From Bacteroidales bacterium (GTDB lineage: Bacteria; Bacteroidota; Bacteroidia; Bacteroidales; ML635J-15), in NCBI GenBank assembly GCA_017620015.1, contig JAFZRE010000023.1, positions 124,001-188,000 on the forward strand: a stretch of DNA of 64,000 nt, read 5' to 3'. Below, one piece after another: positions 26,656-36,313 of the stretch. A program made the translations under genes and the position numbers. The number at the start of each line of letters is the position of its first letter. Position 1 is the first letter of the stretch. The notes below the pieces were generated by a model. That model did not search any database and had not been told where the DNA came from. It saw only the letters and a program-made list of their open reading frames with translations.

Positions 26656-28637
26656 TTACTTACTTTCTTTTTTGTGGCAATTTGCCGTATTTTTTTATAA
26701 AATTCCTTACGAGAACTTTCGTTATATGGATTGTAGATGATATTTTCGTCAAAACATTCGATGGCTTGATTATTGGCAGAATTTCCGATAACAAGCGAGT
26801 AAAAATAAGTGCCGTTTTCTTGTTCTGATTTTATTGAATCTTTTATGTTTTGAGGTAGGCTGCTCATTACAAAATCAGAAATCATTAGCACATCTGCGTT
26901 TTTGTAATTTTCAGTTTTCAATTGTCGCAAGCATTCTGCCAATGCCGGAGTCGCATCTGTTCCGCCATTAAACGATTTGTTGAGAAAATTTACAAGAGTT
27001 TCCAGCGCATTAGATTTCTTAAAATCGCTCATGTCAAGAGTTTCAATACCAGTTGAAAACGAAATAAGGAAGCATTTTCTATGTTCTTTTATTGCGATTT
27101 TTGCCAAGGCAAATGTGGCAATCTTGGCGGTCTGTTCGGGTGTGCCTTGCATGCTGCCGCTTGTATCAACGCAAATTATAATAGGACCAGTTTGGTTTTC
27201 TTCCTTTGATGTATTAATTTTCCGTTGTTGCTTTTCAGAGTATTGCATAGCCTGCATCTGCGAATATTTGTACGAAAGCAGTTGCTTTTCAGCAAATCTT
27301 AAATAAAAAAGATTTTCAAGTTCGGGAACATTCAAAAGTGATATTTCAGATGGCAAAACTCGGCTTATATCATCCGAATATTCAAATCCAACTAAGTTTC
27401 CGCTTTGGGCAGGTTTGGGATGGTAGCTGCTTTTTATGACGGTTTCTTCGATGATTTTCTTTTCAATATTTTTAGAGGTAATGCTTTGTTTGCCAAGTAA
27501 TTCGGAAAATTCTTGTAATGCCTTGTCGTTCTTGAGCAAGGAGGCGTATTTCGCCAGAATATCAAAGCCGAGATTTCTGAATGGTGCATTTGACAGGTCC
27601 CATAAATAGCCGTGCCCTAAATCGTCAATAAAAGGCTGCAACACTTCTTCTAGCCTTTTGAAATTTTCAATTTTTTCGTATAATTCCTTTAGGAATTGTT
27701 TGCGTTTTTCGTCAATCAGTTTTTGTTCGAATTCGGCTTTGCGCTCGTTGAAGTTTTCTATTAAAGATTTTAAAAGCGCTTGGAAATATGCATCTTTATA
27801 TTTTATTGTTTCAGCATTTTTCTGTTTCCCCATTATTTTAGAAACATCTGCTTGTAACATTTTTTGATAATGCTGCATATCAAAGTTTTTGTCGGATGTT
27901 GCTATTTTTTTGTATTCTCTTTCGTGTTCTTCGAGATTTTCAAAAAAGTCGAATCCGCCTATTCCTCTTAAATTCTGGATATATTTTTGTTCTTCTTCGA
28001 AATGCGCATTTGTTGTAATATCAATTTCTGTCAAGACTTTCTCCGACCAATCCAAAATATCGGTTTGGACATTCTCTGATAATTTGTCATGATTTCCAAT
28101 GTATTCTTTTAAATCTGCTGAAATATTGTCGGCAGTTTGAGATATTATTTCACTTGATGGTGGAAATTCTGACTTTTCGTCCTCGGACAAATCATTCTTG
28201 AATACATCATCAAGAGCATTGACTATTTTTTTTCTGTTCCGTTGGTCGCCAAACTGTTCCTTGTCGGCATATTTCTCGAATCGCTGTTTGCTTTTGTTTT
28301 CAGAAAATTTTTCAGCAAACTTTTCCAACTCAGTTTTCTTTGACAAAATCTTTTTGAAATCCGATTCCAGTTTTGCGAAAGTATCCTCCCAGAAATTGTC
28401 ACTATCAGTTTTATGTGCAATTGTATTCCGGGTATCTTTTGCATTCAGAAATATACTTTTAAAAAGAGTATCTTTGGCATATTCCCATAACTGAATATAA
28501 TTCAATTGTATTGAGTTGGACAGTTCTTCAGTCCTGTTATCCGAAACTTTTGCACTTTCAAATAAGTCTTCCAGTTTTTCAATTTTGGAAAGCAATTTTT
28601 CTGCTTCTTTACGCCGTTGTATTGAGTCTCTTGCCAT
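26589..28637 (-). CDS. viaA: ViaA-like von Willebrand A protein
   Basis: A 682-residue cytoplasmic protein. The C-terminal third is a VWA domain with the MIDAS motif (IIICVDTSGSMQG) and FNGGTDATPALAECL; the N-terminal two thirds are helical and charged, like the ViaA helper region but longer than the E. coli protein (about 480). ViaA is the partner of the MoxR-type AAA+ ATPase RavA, encoded 3 bases upstream. The final 19 residues (RNSSPTPHNLQSSATKTTR-D) come from an out-of-frame reading of a duplicated nifJ tail, so the native C-terminus appears to have been replaced. Confidence 0.85.
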   Translation of the reverse strand: MARDSIQRRKEAEKLLSKIEKLEDLFESAKVSDNRTEELSNSIQLNYIQLWEYAKDTLFKSIFLNAKDTRNTIAHKTDSDNFWEDTFAKLESDFKKILSKKTELEKFAEKFSENKSKQRFEKYADKEQFGDQRNRKKIVNALDDVFKNDLSEDEKSEFPPSSEIISQTADNISADLKEYIGNHDKLSENVQTDILDWSEKVLTEIDITTNAHFEEEQKYIQNLRGIGGFDFFENLEEHEREYKKIATSDKNFDMQHYQKMLQADVSKIMGKQKNAETIKYKDAYFQALLKSLIENFNERKAEFEQKLIDEKRKQFLKELYEKIENFKRLEEVLQPFIDDLGHGYLWDLSNAPFRNLGFDILAKYASLLKNDKALQEFSELLGKQSITSKNIEKKIIEETVIKSSYHPKPAQSGNLVGFEYSDDISRVLPSEISLLNVPELENLFYLRFAEKQLLSYKYSQMQAMQYSEKQQRKINTSKEENQTGPIIICVDTSGSMQGTPEQTAKIATFALAKIAIKEHRKCFLISFSTGIETLDMSDFKKSNALETLVNFLNKSFNGGTDATPALAECLRQLKTENYKNADVLMISDFVMSSLPQNIKDSIKSEQENGTYFYSLVIGNSANNQAIECFDENIIYNPYNESSRKEFYKKIRQIATKKKVSNQRNSSPTPHNLQSSATKTTRD

Positions 28638-28640
28638 AAT

Positions 28641-30710
28641 TTACAGATAACGTTTTCTTTGTTTGTCCAAATCATCCAGCAGTTTTGTCAATTTAGATTT
28701 GAAACTGATATGTTCCTTGAATAGTATATCGCTATAATAATCAGTATTTGCAAACAAATTTTTCATCTGATCTTTTAGGCTTTCTATTTCATGTTCAATT
28801 TGTTTGATTGCATTTTCAATATTAGCCTTAATATTATCTGCGTTCTTCTCAAAACGTTCTACGCTTGCTATCCTTACTTTCTCTGAAAAATCAGTACGTT
28901 TTACAAGATATGGTTCTGTTTCTTCCATTTGAACCTCATATTTCCTGCCATTATTATAGTACTCAGTGTATGTTTTTGTTGAATCATTATAGGATGCACA
29001 GATTTCTCTTTGATCAGATTTTAAATCAGGCAAAAAGTAATAGTATTTGTAGTTGTCATAATAATCACGATGCGAATTACATGCAATATAATGTGTTTCT
29101 GGGTTTCTAGTATTGCTTATAACTTCGTAATATTTCCGACCTTTTACCTGCACAATTTTTTCTTCAGTATCTGTCGTCTCATTATAGAAACTTTCGTCAA
29201 TATCAATCTCAAATCCAGAAACCTCATCTTTTAGAAGATTTACATCTGACTTACATTTTATTCCGTACTTTTTTATTGCATCTGCAACAATCTGAGATGC
29301 TTCACTTTCTTGTTTTTCTGTACTCCAGATGCAGTCTGCAATCAGACTTGCGTCCATCAAATCCGTTTTGTCTCGGTTATTGCAATAGGCGGAAACGCGC
29401 ATGAGATTTGCTATTTTTTTCCATCGGCGGTCTGAAATGATGTATTTCTCAGATTCATCTTTGATACTTTTGTTTTTGTCGGTGATTGCCTTTCTGACCG
29501 ATTGCATTACATCAAAACATTCATCGCTAATATCAACTATTTCTGAATCGTTTATAATCTGATTTACGATTTCTTTGGTAAGTTTGTGTGATATACTTAC
29601 TTGCATGTTTCTTCCAGCAGAAATCATGCTTCTAAAATTATCGGTATCAGAAATCGGTTTTTCCAATATTCTAACAAGGAATCTATCGAAAATTGCTTCC
29701 AAGCCCTTTCCTTTTTCGGGCAGTTCGTTGGAGGCGGACATGAAACCTATGAGTGGAACATTTTCTATGTTTGCGCCATTCTTGAATATTCTTTCATTAA
29801 GAATTGTTAGCAGGGCGTTTTGAATGGCAGGATTTGCTTTCCATATTTCATCCAAAAATGCGAATTGGGCTTTGGGAAGATATTTTTCTGTTTTACGAAC
29901 ATAATTGTCATTTTTCAATCCTTCAATGGAAACTGGTCCGAAAATTTCTTCTGGTGTTGAAAACTGGTTCATCAAATAATCGAAAAATTTGATTTCGCTC
30001 TCATCTTTTGGTTCTTCAAATGCTTCAGAAATCCTTCGTGCTACAAGGCTTTTGGCGGTGCCTGGCTCGCCCAGCATGAATGTGCTTTCTCCTGCGAGTA
30101 CTGCCAATAATGTCAAGCGAATCGAACGCTCTTTTTCGTACAGACCTTCATTGAGTTCTCCAATCAATTCTTTTAGAACATTGTTTACTTTTTCCTGTGT
30201 CATAATCTGGTATTGTTTTTCTTCAACTTCTTGTTTTTCAATATTTGTGCCATCAATTTGCTTAGGTTCTTTAGTGTTCTCGAGTTTGCTGTTTGATGAT
30301 GAATCCTCCGGTTTGATAATTGTTTCTATAGGTTTGGGTTCTGTTATATTATTTTCAATAATTTTTTCCTGTTTTGCACCCTTTTCTGGATAATAATGAA
30401 GGATGTCTGTTGTTTCTCCATTGTTTCGAACATCTTTTTCTATTTCAAATTCTGGGGCAAGATTTTCTTCAAAAAAATGATGCCAATCGAATTTGTCATT
30501 TTCGTTTCTACGATCTTTTGGGGGAATATTGTACTTAGGAAAAGCTTTCTTGACATCGTTTTTTATGGATGATATTTCGTGTAGTATTCTTCCCAGAGGG
30601 AATGTTTTGGTTTTGTGTTTATTCAAAATCTCTATAATTTTGATTCTGAATGAATTTACTTTTCCATTTATGCCTTTTTCAATGTCTATTTTTCCAACAA
30701 CTTTAACCAT
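28641..30710 (-). CDS. ravA: RavA-like MoxR AAA+ ATPase
   Basis: A 689-residue AAA+ protein of the MoxR/RavA class: Walker A GEPGTAKS (residues 214-221), Walker B FAFLDEIWK, sensor GFMSASNELP and arginine region IFDRFLVR. It lacks a signal peptide. RavA ATPases act as chaperone-like machines with VWA partners. Unlike E. coli RavA (about 500 residues) it has a 165-residue N-terminal extension, starting with a compact helical segment (RIKIIEILNKHKTKTFPLGR, possibly a winged-helix or LOTUS-like fold) and a disordered linker, and a long C-terminal region ending in a coiled coil. The 3-base gap to viaA shows a two-gene operon. Confidence 0.88.
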   Translation of the reverse strand: MVKVVGKIDIEKGINGKVNSFRIKIIEILNKHKTKTFPLGRILHEISSIKNDVKKAFPKYNIPPKDRRNENDKFDWHHFFEENLAPEFEIEKDVRNNGETTDILHYYPEKGAKQEKIIENNITEPKPIETIIKPEDSSSNSKLENTKEPKQIDGTNIEKQEVEEKQYQIMTQEKVNNVLKELIGELNEGLYEKERSIRLTLLAVLAGESTFMLGEPGTAKSLVARRISEAFEEPKDESEIKFFDYLMNQFSTPEEIFGPVSIEGLKNDNYVRKTEKYLPKAQFAFLDEIWKANPAIQNALLTILNERIFKNGANIENVPLIGFMSASNELPEKGKGLEAIFDRFLVRILEKPISDTDNFRSMISAGRNMQVSISHKLTKEIVNQIINDSEIVDISDECFDVMQSVRKAITDKNKSIKDESEKYIISDRRWKKIANLMRVSAYCNNRDKTDLMDASLIADCIWSTEKQESEASQIVADAIKKYGIKCKSDVNLLKDEVSGFEIDIDESFYNETTDTEEKIVQVKGRKYYEVISNTRNPETHYIACNSHRDYYDNYKYYYFLPDLKSDQREICASYNDSTKTYTEYYNNGRKYEVQMEETEPYLVKRTDFSEKVRIASVERFEKNADNIKANIENAIKQIEHEIESLKDQMKNLFANTDYYSDILFKEHISFKSKLTKLLDDLDKQRKRYL

Positions 30711-30943
30711 AAATTAAAATATTTGTTGTGTATATAAACAAACCAAATACCGATTTTAATTCTTAATCTGTTTTGTTGAAGTTATGTTGCTGTTAATCAG
30801 TAATATATTGATTCTTGCCCTTCTGATATTTATATAAAGCGATTGAGGTTGTTGTCATTTTTTGTCATGTATATTTCACAAAATGTGACAAATAAAGAGT
30901 TATTCGTGTCATTTTGTCGGTTAAAGTATTTGTGTGAGATGAC
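30711..30943. promoter_or_regulatory. ravA upstream region with repeated TGTCA/TGACA boxes
   Basis: This non-coding spacer holds GTCATTTTTTGTCATG, AATGTGACAAA, GTGTCATTTTGTCGG and ATGACAAAA between 30855 and 30948. The 11-mer GTCATTTTGTC is identical to one upstream of the sigma-54 activator gene. No clear TAnnTTTG promoter for ravA was found. Confidence 0.5.
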
Positions 30944-30978
30944 AAAAAAAGCGTACCTACTATTTATAATAGGTACGC
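30944..30978 (-). terminator. nifJ terminator
   Basis: GCGTACCTA and TAGGTACGC form a 9-bp perfect stem with a 10-base loop; on the minus strand it is followed by seven T residues, about 30 bases after the nifJ stop. Confidence 0.92.
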
Positions 30979-31007
30979 CGTAATGATAAATTAGGAATCT
31001 AACTTAA

Positions 31008-34000
31008 TTATTTTCCTTCGCTCAATCTCTTGTACCCTTCGTATCTCAGCTTTGCAAACTGCTCGGTCTTAGCGAACAATTCCTTAGCTTCTTCTGGGAA
31101 GGTCTTGAGAAGCGAGTTGTAACGAACTTCGCCCATGATGAAGTTCTGGAACTTGCTCCAATCCGGTTCCTTGCTGTCGAGGTGGAATCCGTTCTGTCCG
31201 GCATCTTCCTCAGCAGGGTTGAAACGCCACAAGTGCCAGTAACCGCAGTCAACAGCAAGCTTTTCTTCGTGCTGTGTGCGACCCATACCAACCTTGATAC
31301 CGTGGTTGATACATGGAGCGTAGCAGATTACCAATGATGGTCCGTGATATGCTTCAGCTTCCTTGATTGCCTTGAAGTACTGAGCCTGGCTTGCACCCAT
31401 TGCAACCTGTGCAACATATACATAACCGTAGCTCTTTGCAATCATACCAAGGTCTTTCTTGCGAACCTTCTTGCCCGATGCAGCAAACTTAGCAACTGCA
31501 CCTGCTGGAGTAGCCTTCGATGACTGTCCACCGGTGTTTGAGTAAACTTCGGTATCGAGAACGAGAACATTAACGTCTTCGCCGCTTGCCAATACATGGT
31601 CGAGACCGCCGAAACCTATATCGTATGCCCAGCCGTCACCACCGAATATCCACTGCGATTTCTTTACAAGGTGGTCCTTGAGGTCAACAATCTGCTTGCA
31701 GTAGTCGCAACCGCACTTTTCGCATTCAGCAACAATCTTGTCTGCGAGTTCGGCAGTCTTGATACCACATTCGCGGTTGTCAATCCATTCCTGGAACATA
31801 GCCTTGAGTTCTGCGCTGCAGCAGTTGCATTCTGCGATAGCTTCGCGCATGATGCGTTCTACGCGGTCACGCATTTTGCGGGTTGCTGTTGCCATACCGA
31901 GGCCAAATTCAGCATTGTCTTCGAACAAGCTGTTTGCCCAAGCAACACCCTTGCCATTGCGGTTGCTCTTGCAGTATGGAGTAGCAGGAGCCGAACCACC
32001 ATAGATTGACGAACAACCTGTTGCGTTAGCAACGAGCATTCTTTCGCCGAACAACTGGGTGATAGTCTTGATATAAGGAGTTTCACCACAACCTGCGCAT
32101 GCACCCGAGAACTCGAACAACGGCTGTGCGAACTGGCTGTTCTTAACATTTGCATACTTGTCGATGAGGTTGTCTTTATAGGTAACCTTCTTCTGGCTGT
32201 AGTTCCAGTTGTCAACTTCACCAAGCTGGCTTTCGAAAGGCTTCATAACCAATGCCTTTTCCTTAGCAGGACATACATCGGCGCAGTTACCGCAGCCTGT
32301 GCAGTCCATAGCCGATACCTGCATGCGGAAATGCATACCTGCGAATTCCTTCGGCATCTTGATGTCTGCGGTCTTCATTGATGCAGGAGCGTTCTTAAGC
32401 TCTTCGTCGGTCATAACTACCGGACGGATTGCAGCGTGAGGACATACGAGCGAGCACTGGTTGCACTGGATACACTTTGTGTTGTCCCATTCTGGAACCA
32501 AAGTAGCAACACCACGCTTTTCGTATGCTGTAGTACCTGCTGGGAAAGTACCGTCGATAATGTCCTTGAATGCGCTTACAGGCAGGTCGTTACCGCACTG
32601 TGCAACCATTGGACGCATAACCTTGTTGATGAATTCAGGATCGTTGTCGTTGTGTTCGAACTTGAATTCGGTTGTGCAGTTCAAGTTAGCCCATTCTGCA
32701 GGAATTTCAACCTTCTGGATTTCTCCACCACGGTCAACTGCTGCATAGTTCTTGTTAACAACATCTTCACCCTTCTTGCCGTACGACTTAACGATGAACT
32801 TCTTCATCTGCTCAACAGCGAGGTCGTAAGGAATAACGCCCGAAATCTTGAAGAATGCGCTCTGGAGGATGGTGTTGGTTCTGTTGCCAAGACCAATTTC
32901 CATAGCAATCTTAGTAGCGTCGATGATGTACATGTTGATGTGCTTTTCAGCCAAGTATTTCTTTACATTGTCTGGCAAGTGCTTCTTGGTTTCTTCAACC
33001 GACCATGGCGAGTTGTAGAGGAAAGTTCCGTTTTCCTTCAAGCCGCGCAAGCAGTCGTACTTGCGGAGGTATGATGGAACGTGAACAGCCACGAAATCAG
33101 GAGTACCTACAAGATACGGAGCAAGTATTGGCTGGTCGCCGAAACGAAGGTGCGAGCAGGTGTAACCGCCCGATTTCTTCGAGTCGTAGTCGAAGTATGC
33201 CTGGCTGTACTTATTGGTGTTGTCACCGATGATCTTAATGGAGTTTTTGTTTGCACCTACTGTACCGTCAGCACCAAGTCCGTAGAACTTAGCTTCGAAT
33301 GTACCCTTCGGAAGTATTGAAATTTCCGGAAGTATCGGGAGTGAACGGAAAGTAACATCATCAACAATACCAACTGTGAACTGGTTCATAGGCTTAGCTG
33401 CTGCCAAGTTGTTGAAAACAGAAAGTATGTGAGCCGGAGTTGTGTCCTTTGATGACAAACCGTAGCGTCCGCCGATAATCATTGGCTTTTCAGCGCAGTC
33501 CTTGAGAGCTTCAACAACGTCCAAGTATAGAGGATCGCCATTTGCTCCAGGTTCTTTTGTGCGGTCGAGAACGCAGATTCTCTTAACGCTCTTAGGCATA
33601 ACATCCATCAAGTACTTAACGCTGAATGGACGGTACAGGTGAACGCTGATGAGACCGAGTTTCTTTCCGTTTGCATTTTCCTTGTCGATAACGGTCTTGA
33701 TAACATCGGTGATTGAACCCATAGCTACGATGATGTCGGTAGCATCCTTTGCGCCGTAGAATGTGAAAGGAGCGTATTCACGACCTGTAATCTTGCTCAT
33801 TTCCTTCATGTACTTAGCAACGATTTCTGGAAGAGCGTCGTAGTACTTGTTCTGAGCCTCGCGTGTCTGGAAGTAGATGTCGGGGTTCTGAGCTGTACCT
33901 CGTGTTACAGGGTGCTCTGGATTGAGAGCGCGGTCGCGGTATTCCTTCAAGGCTGTCCAGTTAACGAGCTTCTTGAGTTCGTCCTGGTCAGCAGCTTCAA

Positions 34001-34550
34001 CCTTCTGGATTTCGTGAGATGTACGGAAACCGTCGAAGAAGTGGAGGAACGGAACGCGTCCTTCGATAGCTGCAAGGTGAGCAACTGGAGCCAAGTCCAT
34101 GATTTCCTGAACCGAACCGGTAGCCAGCAAAGCAAAACCAGTCTGACGAGCGCTCATTACATCGGCATGGTCGCCGAAGATTGACAAAGCCTGAGCTGCC
34201 AAAGCACGAGCCGAAACATGGAAAACACCTGGCAACAATTCGCCAGCAATCTTGTACATGTTCGGAATCATAAGCAACAAGCCCTGCGATGCAGTGTAGG
34301 TAGTTGTGAGGGCACCAGCCTGCAACGAACCGTGAACAGCACCGGCAGCACCAGCTTCCGACTGCATTTCTACTACTTTAACTGTTTCACCGAAGATGTT
34401 CTTTCTGCCGCCTGCGCTCCATTCGTCGATGTATTCTGCCATCGGTGACGACGGAGTGATAGGATAGATAGCGGCAACTTCGCTAAACATGTAGGCAACA
34501 TGAGCTGCTGCGCAGTTACCATCACATGTCATGAATTTTTTTTCTGCCAT
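31008..34550 (-). CDS. nifJ: Pyruvate:ferredoxin (flavodoxin) oxidoreductase
   Basis: Single-chain PFOR that oxidises pyruvate to acetyl-CoA and CO2, reducing ferredoxin or flavodoxin. The full length of 1180 residues is typical. Domains in order: pyrimidine-binding N-terminus (IYPITPSSPMAEYIDEWSA), a CoA/gamma region (SRPFSVKYL-like segment HLYRPFSVKYLMDVMP), two 4Fe-4S clusters (CIQCNQCSLVCP and CTGCGNCADVCPA), and the thiamine-diphosphate domain with cluster cysteines (CAGCGETPY, GDGWAYDIGFGGLDH). It is monocistronic with its own -7 box and terminator. It signals an anaerobic or microaerobic life style. Confidence 0.97.
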   Translation of the reverse strand: MAEKKFMTCDGNCAAAHVAYMFSEVAAIYPITPSSPMAEYIDEWSAGGRKNIFGETVKVVEMQSEAGAAGAVHGSLQAGALTTTYTASQGLLLMIPNMYKIAGELLPGVFHVSARALAAQALSIFGDHADVMSARQTGFALLATGSVQEIMDLAPVAHLAAIEGRVPFLHFFDGFRTSHEIQKVEAADQDELKKLVNWTALKEYRDRALNPEHPVTRGTAQNPDIYFQTREAQNKYYDALPEIVAKYMKEMSKITGREYAPFTFYGAKDATDIIVAMGSITDVIKTVIDKENANGKKLGLISVHLYRPFSVKYLMDVMPKSVKRICVLDRTKEPGANGDPLYLDVVEALKDCAEKPMIIGGRYGLSSKDTTPAHILSVFNNLAAAKPMNQFTVGIVDDVTFRSLPILPEISILPKGTFEAKFYGLGADGTVGANKNSIKIIGDNTNKYSQAYFDYDSKKSGGYTCSHLRFGDQPILAPYLVGTPDFVAVHVPSYLRKYDCLRGLKENGTFLYNSPWSVEETKKHLPDNVKKYLAEKHINMYIIDATKIAMEIGLGNRTNTILQSAFFKISGVIPYDLAVEQMKKFIVKSYGKKGEDVVNKNYAAVDRGGEIQKVEIPAEWANLNCTTEFKFEHNDNDPEFINKVMRPMVAQCGNDLPVSAFKDIIDGTFPAGTTAYEKRGVATLVPEWDNTKCIQCNQCSLVCPHAAIRPVVMTDEELKNAPASMKTADIKMPKEFAGMHFRMQVSAMDCTGCGNCADVCPAKEKALVMKPFESQLGEVDNWNYSQKKVTYKDNLIDKYANVKNSQFAQPLFEFSGACAGCGETPYIKTITQLFGERMLVANATGCSSIYGGSAPATPYCKSNRNGKGVAWANSLFEDNAEFGLGMATATRKMRDRVERIMREAIAECNCCSAELKAMFQEWIDNRECGIKTAELADKIVAECEKCGCDYCKQIVDLKDHLVKKSQWIFGGDGWAYDIGFGGLDHVLASGEDVNVLVLDTEVYSNTGGQSSKATPAGAVAKFAASGKKVRKKDLGMIAKSYGYVYVAQVAMGASQAQYFKAIKEAEAYHGPSLVICYAPCINHGIKVGMGRTQHEEKLAVDCGYWHLWRFNPAEEDAGQNGFHLDSKEPDWSKFQNFIMGEVRYNSLLKTFPEEAKELFAKTEQFAKLRYEGYKRLSEGK

Positions 34551-34604
34551 AAACGTCTGTTATTTAAGAAATTATAAAAATTTGTTACTAATAATGTTAA
34601 TTCG

Positions 34605-34612
34605 CAAATATA
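34605..34612 (-). promoter_or_regulatory. -7 box of nifJ promoter
   Basis: The minus strand reads TATATTTG followed by C, matching TAnnTTTG, giving a leader of about 50 bases. No TTTG -33 box at standard spacing. Confidence 0.5.
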
Positions 34613-34776
34613 CCTTTTTTATTGGGAACTGAAGATATTTTTGCAATTTTTTTTGAACAGAAAGGGTAGGGGCATTTTTATGCTTATTTTGTTGGAAAAT
34701 TTTTTAAACCTACGACACATTTTGGCGTAACCTTATACGACATTTGCTGTCGTAAGAAACACAAAAAATTAAAGCT

Positions 34777-35289
34777 ATGACTATTGATATTAAAGAATTC
34801 GGAGCAAATCTCGGCAACCGCGAATACTGGGACTGCTGTGGAGCAGAGTGGAACCACACGACAATCGAACAAAAAATCTTTAAACTTGCTGAATTTGTAC
34901 AAGCTGGAGGCAACCTCTACCCCGTAATATACAAGTATGCCAAAGGTCGCGAATACACATACCGCCGTGCTATAAATTGGTGTATTTTGGATTATCTCAA
35001 CACCCTGATGGTCGAAGGATATTATGTGAATTTTATGTTGCTTGACAACAAAGAGGCCGTAAAACTACTGACCGAACTGCTTAAAGTCGGTGCCGAACTT
35101 AAATTTAAATCCAAACGAATCGGCAACCGCTATTATGACTATTACGAGTGGGAACTAAAAAAAGTAGAAGATGAAAGCATACTCGTCGCCATCGAAGAAG
35201 AGCACAAGCAAAAGTACCCCAACGAAACATTGGACGACCAGAAAAAGCTAATAAGGAAGTGGAAAGACGGATGTTGGTGGAGGAAATAA
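34777..35289 (+). CDS. Unrecognised protein (170 residues)
   Basis: I do not recognise this protein. It has no signal peptide and is mixed helical with many Tyr, Trp, Lys and Glu residues (REYTYRRAINWCILDYLNTL, RYYDYYEWELKKVEDE) and a basic tryptophan-rich end (LIRKWKDGCWWRK). It sits alone at the entry to the accessory island. Upstream at 34713 lies CGACACATTTTGGCGTA, a motif that recurs near 36256 and 44094. Codon use looks like that of the neighbours. Confidence 0.6.
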   Translation: MTIDIKEFGANLGNREYWDCCGAEWNHTTIEQKIFKLAEFVQAGGNLYPVIYKYAKGREYTYRRAINWCILDYLNTLMVEGYYVNFMLLDNKEAVKLLTELLKVGAELKFKSKRIGNRYYDYYEWELKKVEDESILVAIEEEHKQKYPNETLDDQKKLIRKWKDGCWWRK

Positions 35290-35968
35290 AAGAGTACACC
35301 GAGAATAACCAAAGAAAAAAAATGAGATTATGGGAGATTTGGAGGAGAATAGTAGGAACGTAGCCGCCCACTGAGCCTGTCGAAGTGAGCGTAGTCGAAT
35401 GCCAATGTGGCAATCAAGATATACTCGCTCCGGGAAATATTTTGCAAAGAACATTTGGGGCAGCCGACACATCGGGTGGAGTTATGTGACAACATAAATG
35501 CAAATGACTATCAGCTTTAACATTCCGCTCCAGCCGCGGGGGCTTTTACTTTGTTATTCGCCCCTTTAATTGATTTTCAGCGGTGCTCATGATTGCCTTC
35601 GACAATTGTTGGCAAAAAAGTAAACAAAAAACCATGTCCGCTGTGTCTGCTTCGCTAAAAATCGGCTACACTTCGCTAAAAATCAGAAACTTGTCTCCGT
35701 TTCACTCCGCCTTCAAACAGACTGATTTTTTACGCTTCGTTCCTCCGATTTTCTTAACGCTCACCAGCCAAGGCGGCAATCAAGGTATCGCCAAAGGCGA
35801 TGTATAAAAAAACGAGATCCGTCTTCGAGAGATTCCGTTATTGCATTGCAAGTATGAATCTCCAACCACTTTTTCCGCTGTTCCGAACATCAATCAACCG
35901 AGAAGCATTCAGTACTAAACGGAGATAAGAAAAAACGACGAAAAAACTATTCATAATATTTAAATTGG
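35290..35968. other. Non-coding stretch of about 680 bases, no gene recognised
   Basis: Short open frames here (for example 35583-35807) have low-complexity composition and no start context. The stretch contains a fragment of the CACTGAGC...GTCGAA repeat (35368-35400) also present at 36190, and CCGCGGGGGCTTTTACTTTG (35537-35556). It ends at a terminator-like hairpin, so a small RNA cannot be excluded. Confidence 0.5.
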
Positions 35969-35999
35969 AAACTCCCTACCAAAAGTGGGGAGTTTTTTT
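35969..35999 (+). terminator. Terminator-like hairpin without an upstream gene
   Basis: AAACTCCCTAC pairs with GTGGGGAGTTT around CAAAA and is followed by a T run. The nearest plus-strand gene ends 680 bases upstream. Confidence 0.75.
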
Positions 36000-36008
36000 G
36001 CTTCACTC

Positions 36009-36143
36009 TTCATAAAATGTGTAAAATCAACCTAAAAATGGTTCATAAAATGTGTGAATTTGCCCCTAAAATGGTTCATAAAATGTGAAATAATTTTAAT
36101 AATCAATAAGTTGTAAAATATTTTGAATATTCATAAAATGTGT
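36009..36143. repeat. Iteron-like direct repeats TTCATAAAATGTG (four copies)
   Basis: Copies begin at 36009, 36042, 36075 and 36130, spaced 33, 33 and 55 bases. Copies 2 and 3 share a longer unit (CCTAAAAATGGTTCATAAAA). The third copy extends to TTCATAAAATGTGAA, a partial dyad. They lie 170-300 bases before the promoter of the DUF262 pair. Confidence 0.88.
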
Positions 36144-36185
36144 AACCAGAATCATGGTTTCTCGACTGCAAAAACGGCACTTGTC

Positions 36186-36232
36186 ATGCTGAACTGCCCA
36201 CTGAGCGAAGTCGAAGTGCAGCATCTGGTGCA
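36186..36232. repeat. Fold-back repeat CATGCTGAA...GCAGCATC
   Basis: ATGCTG and CAGCAT arms bracket about 30 bases containing GAGCGAAGTCGAAG. A related copy is at 50908-50949, and part of one at 35368-35400. This looks like a dispersed extragenic element. Confidence 0.6.
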
Positions 36233-36313
36233 GTTTTTGCATTCTACCTAAATTATGCGACATATTTTGACGCATCTGTCACTTTTCTTTGCCGAAAAAA
36301 CTCGGAATGAGAT

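Noticed and set aside
26656..31007. Complete integrative element with its own integrase
   Set aside because: Only ravA and viaA lie between the nifJ-tail copies; no recombinase gene is present.
31008..34550. Two separate ferredoxin oxidoreductase subunit genes
   Set aside because: The frame is continuous and all PFOR domains are in one 1180-residue chain.
35583..35807. 74-residue coding region
   Set aside because: Low-complexity content, no homologous look, no promoter box and no conserved start context.
36009..36143. CRISPR-like array
   Set aside because: Only four short 13-base repeats with similar, not unique, spacers and one irregular 55-base interval; no cas genes.
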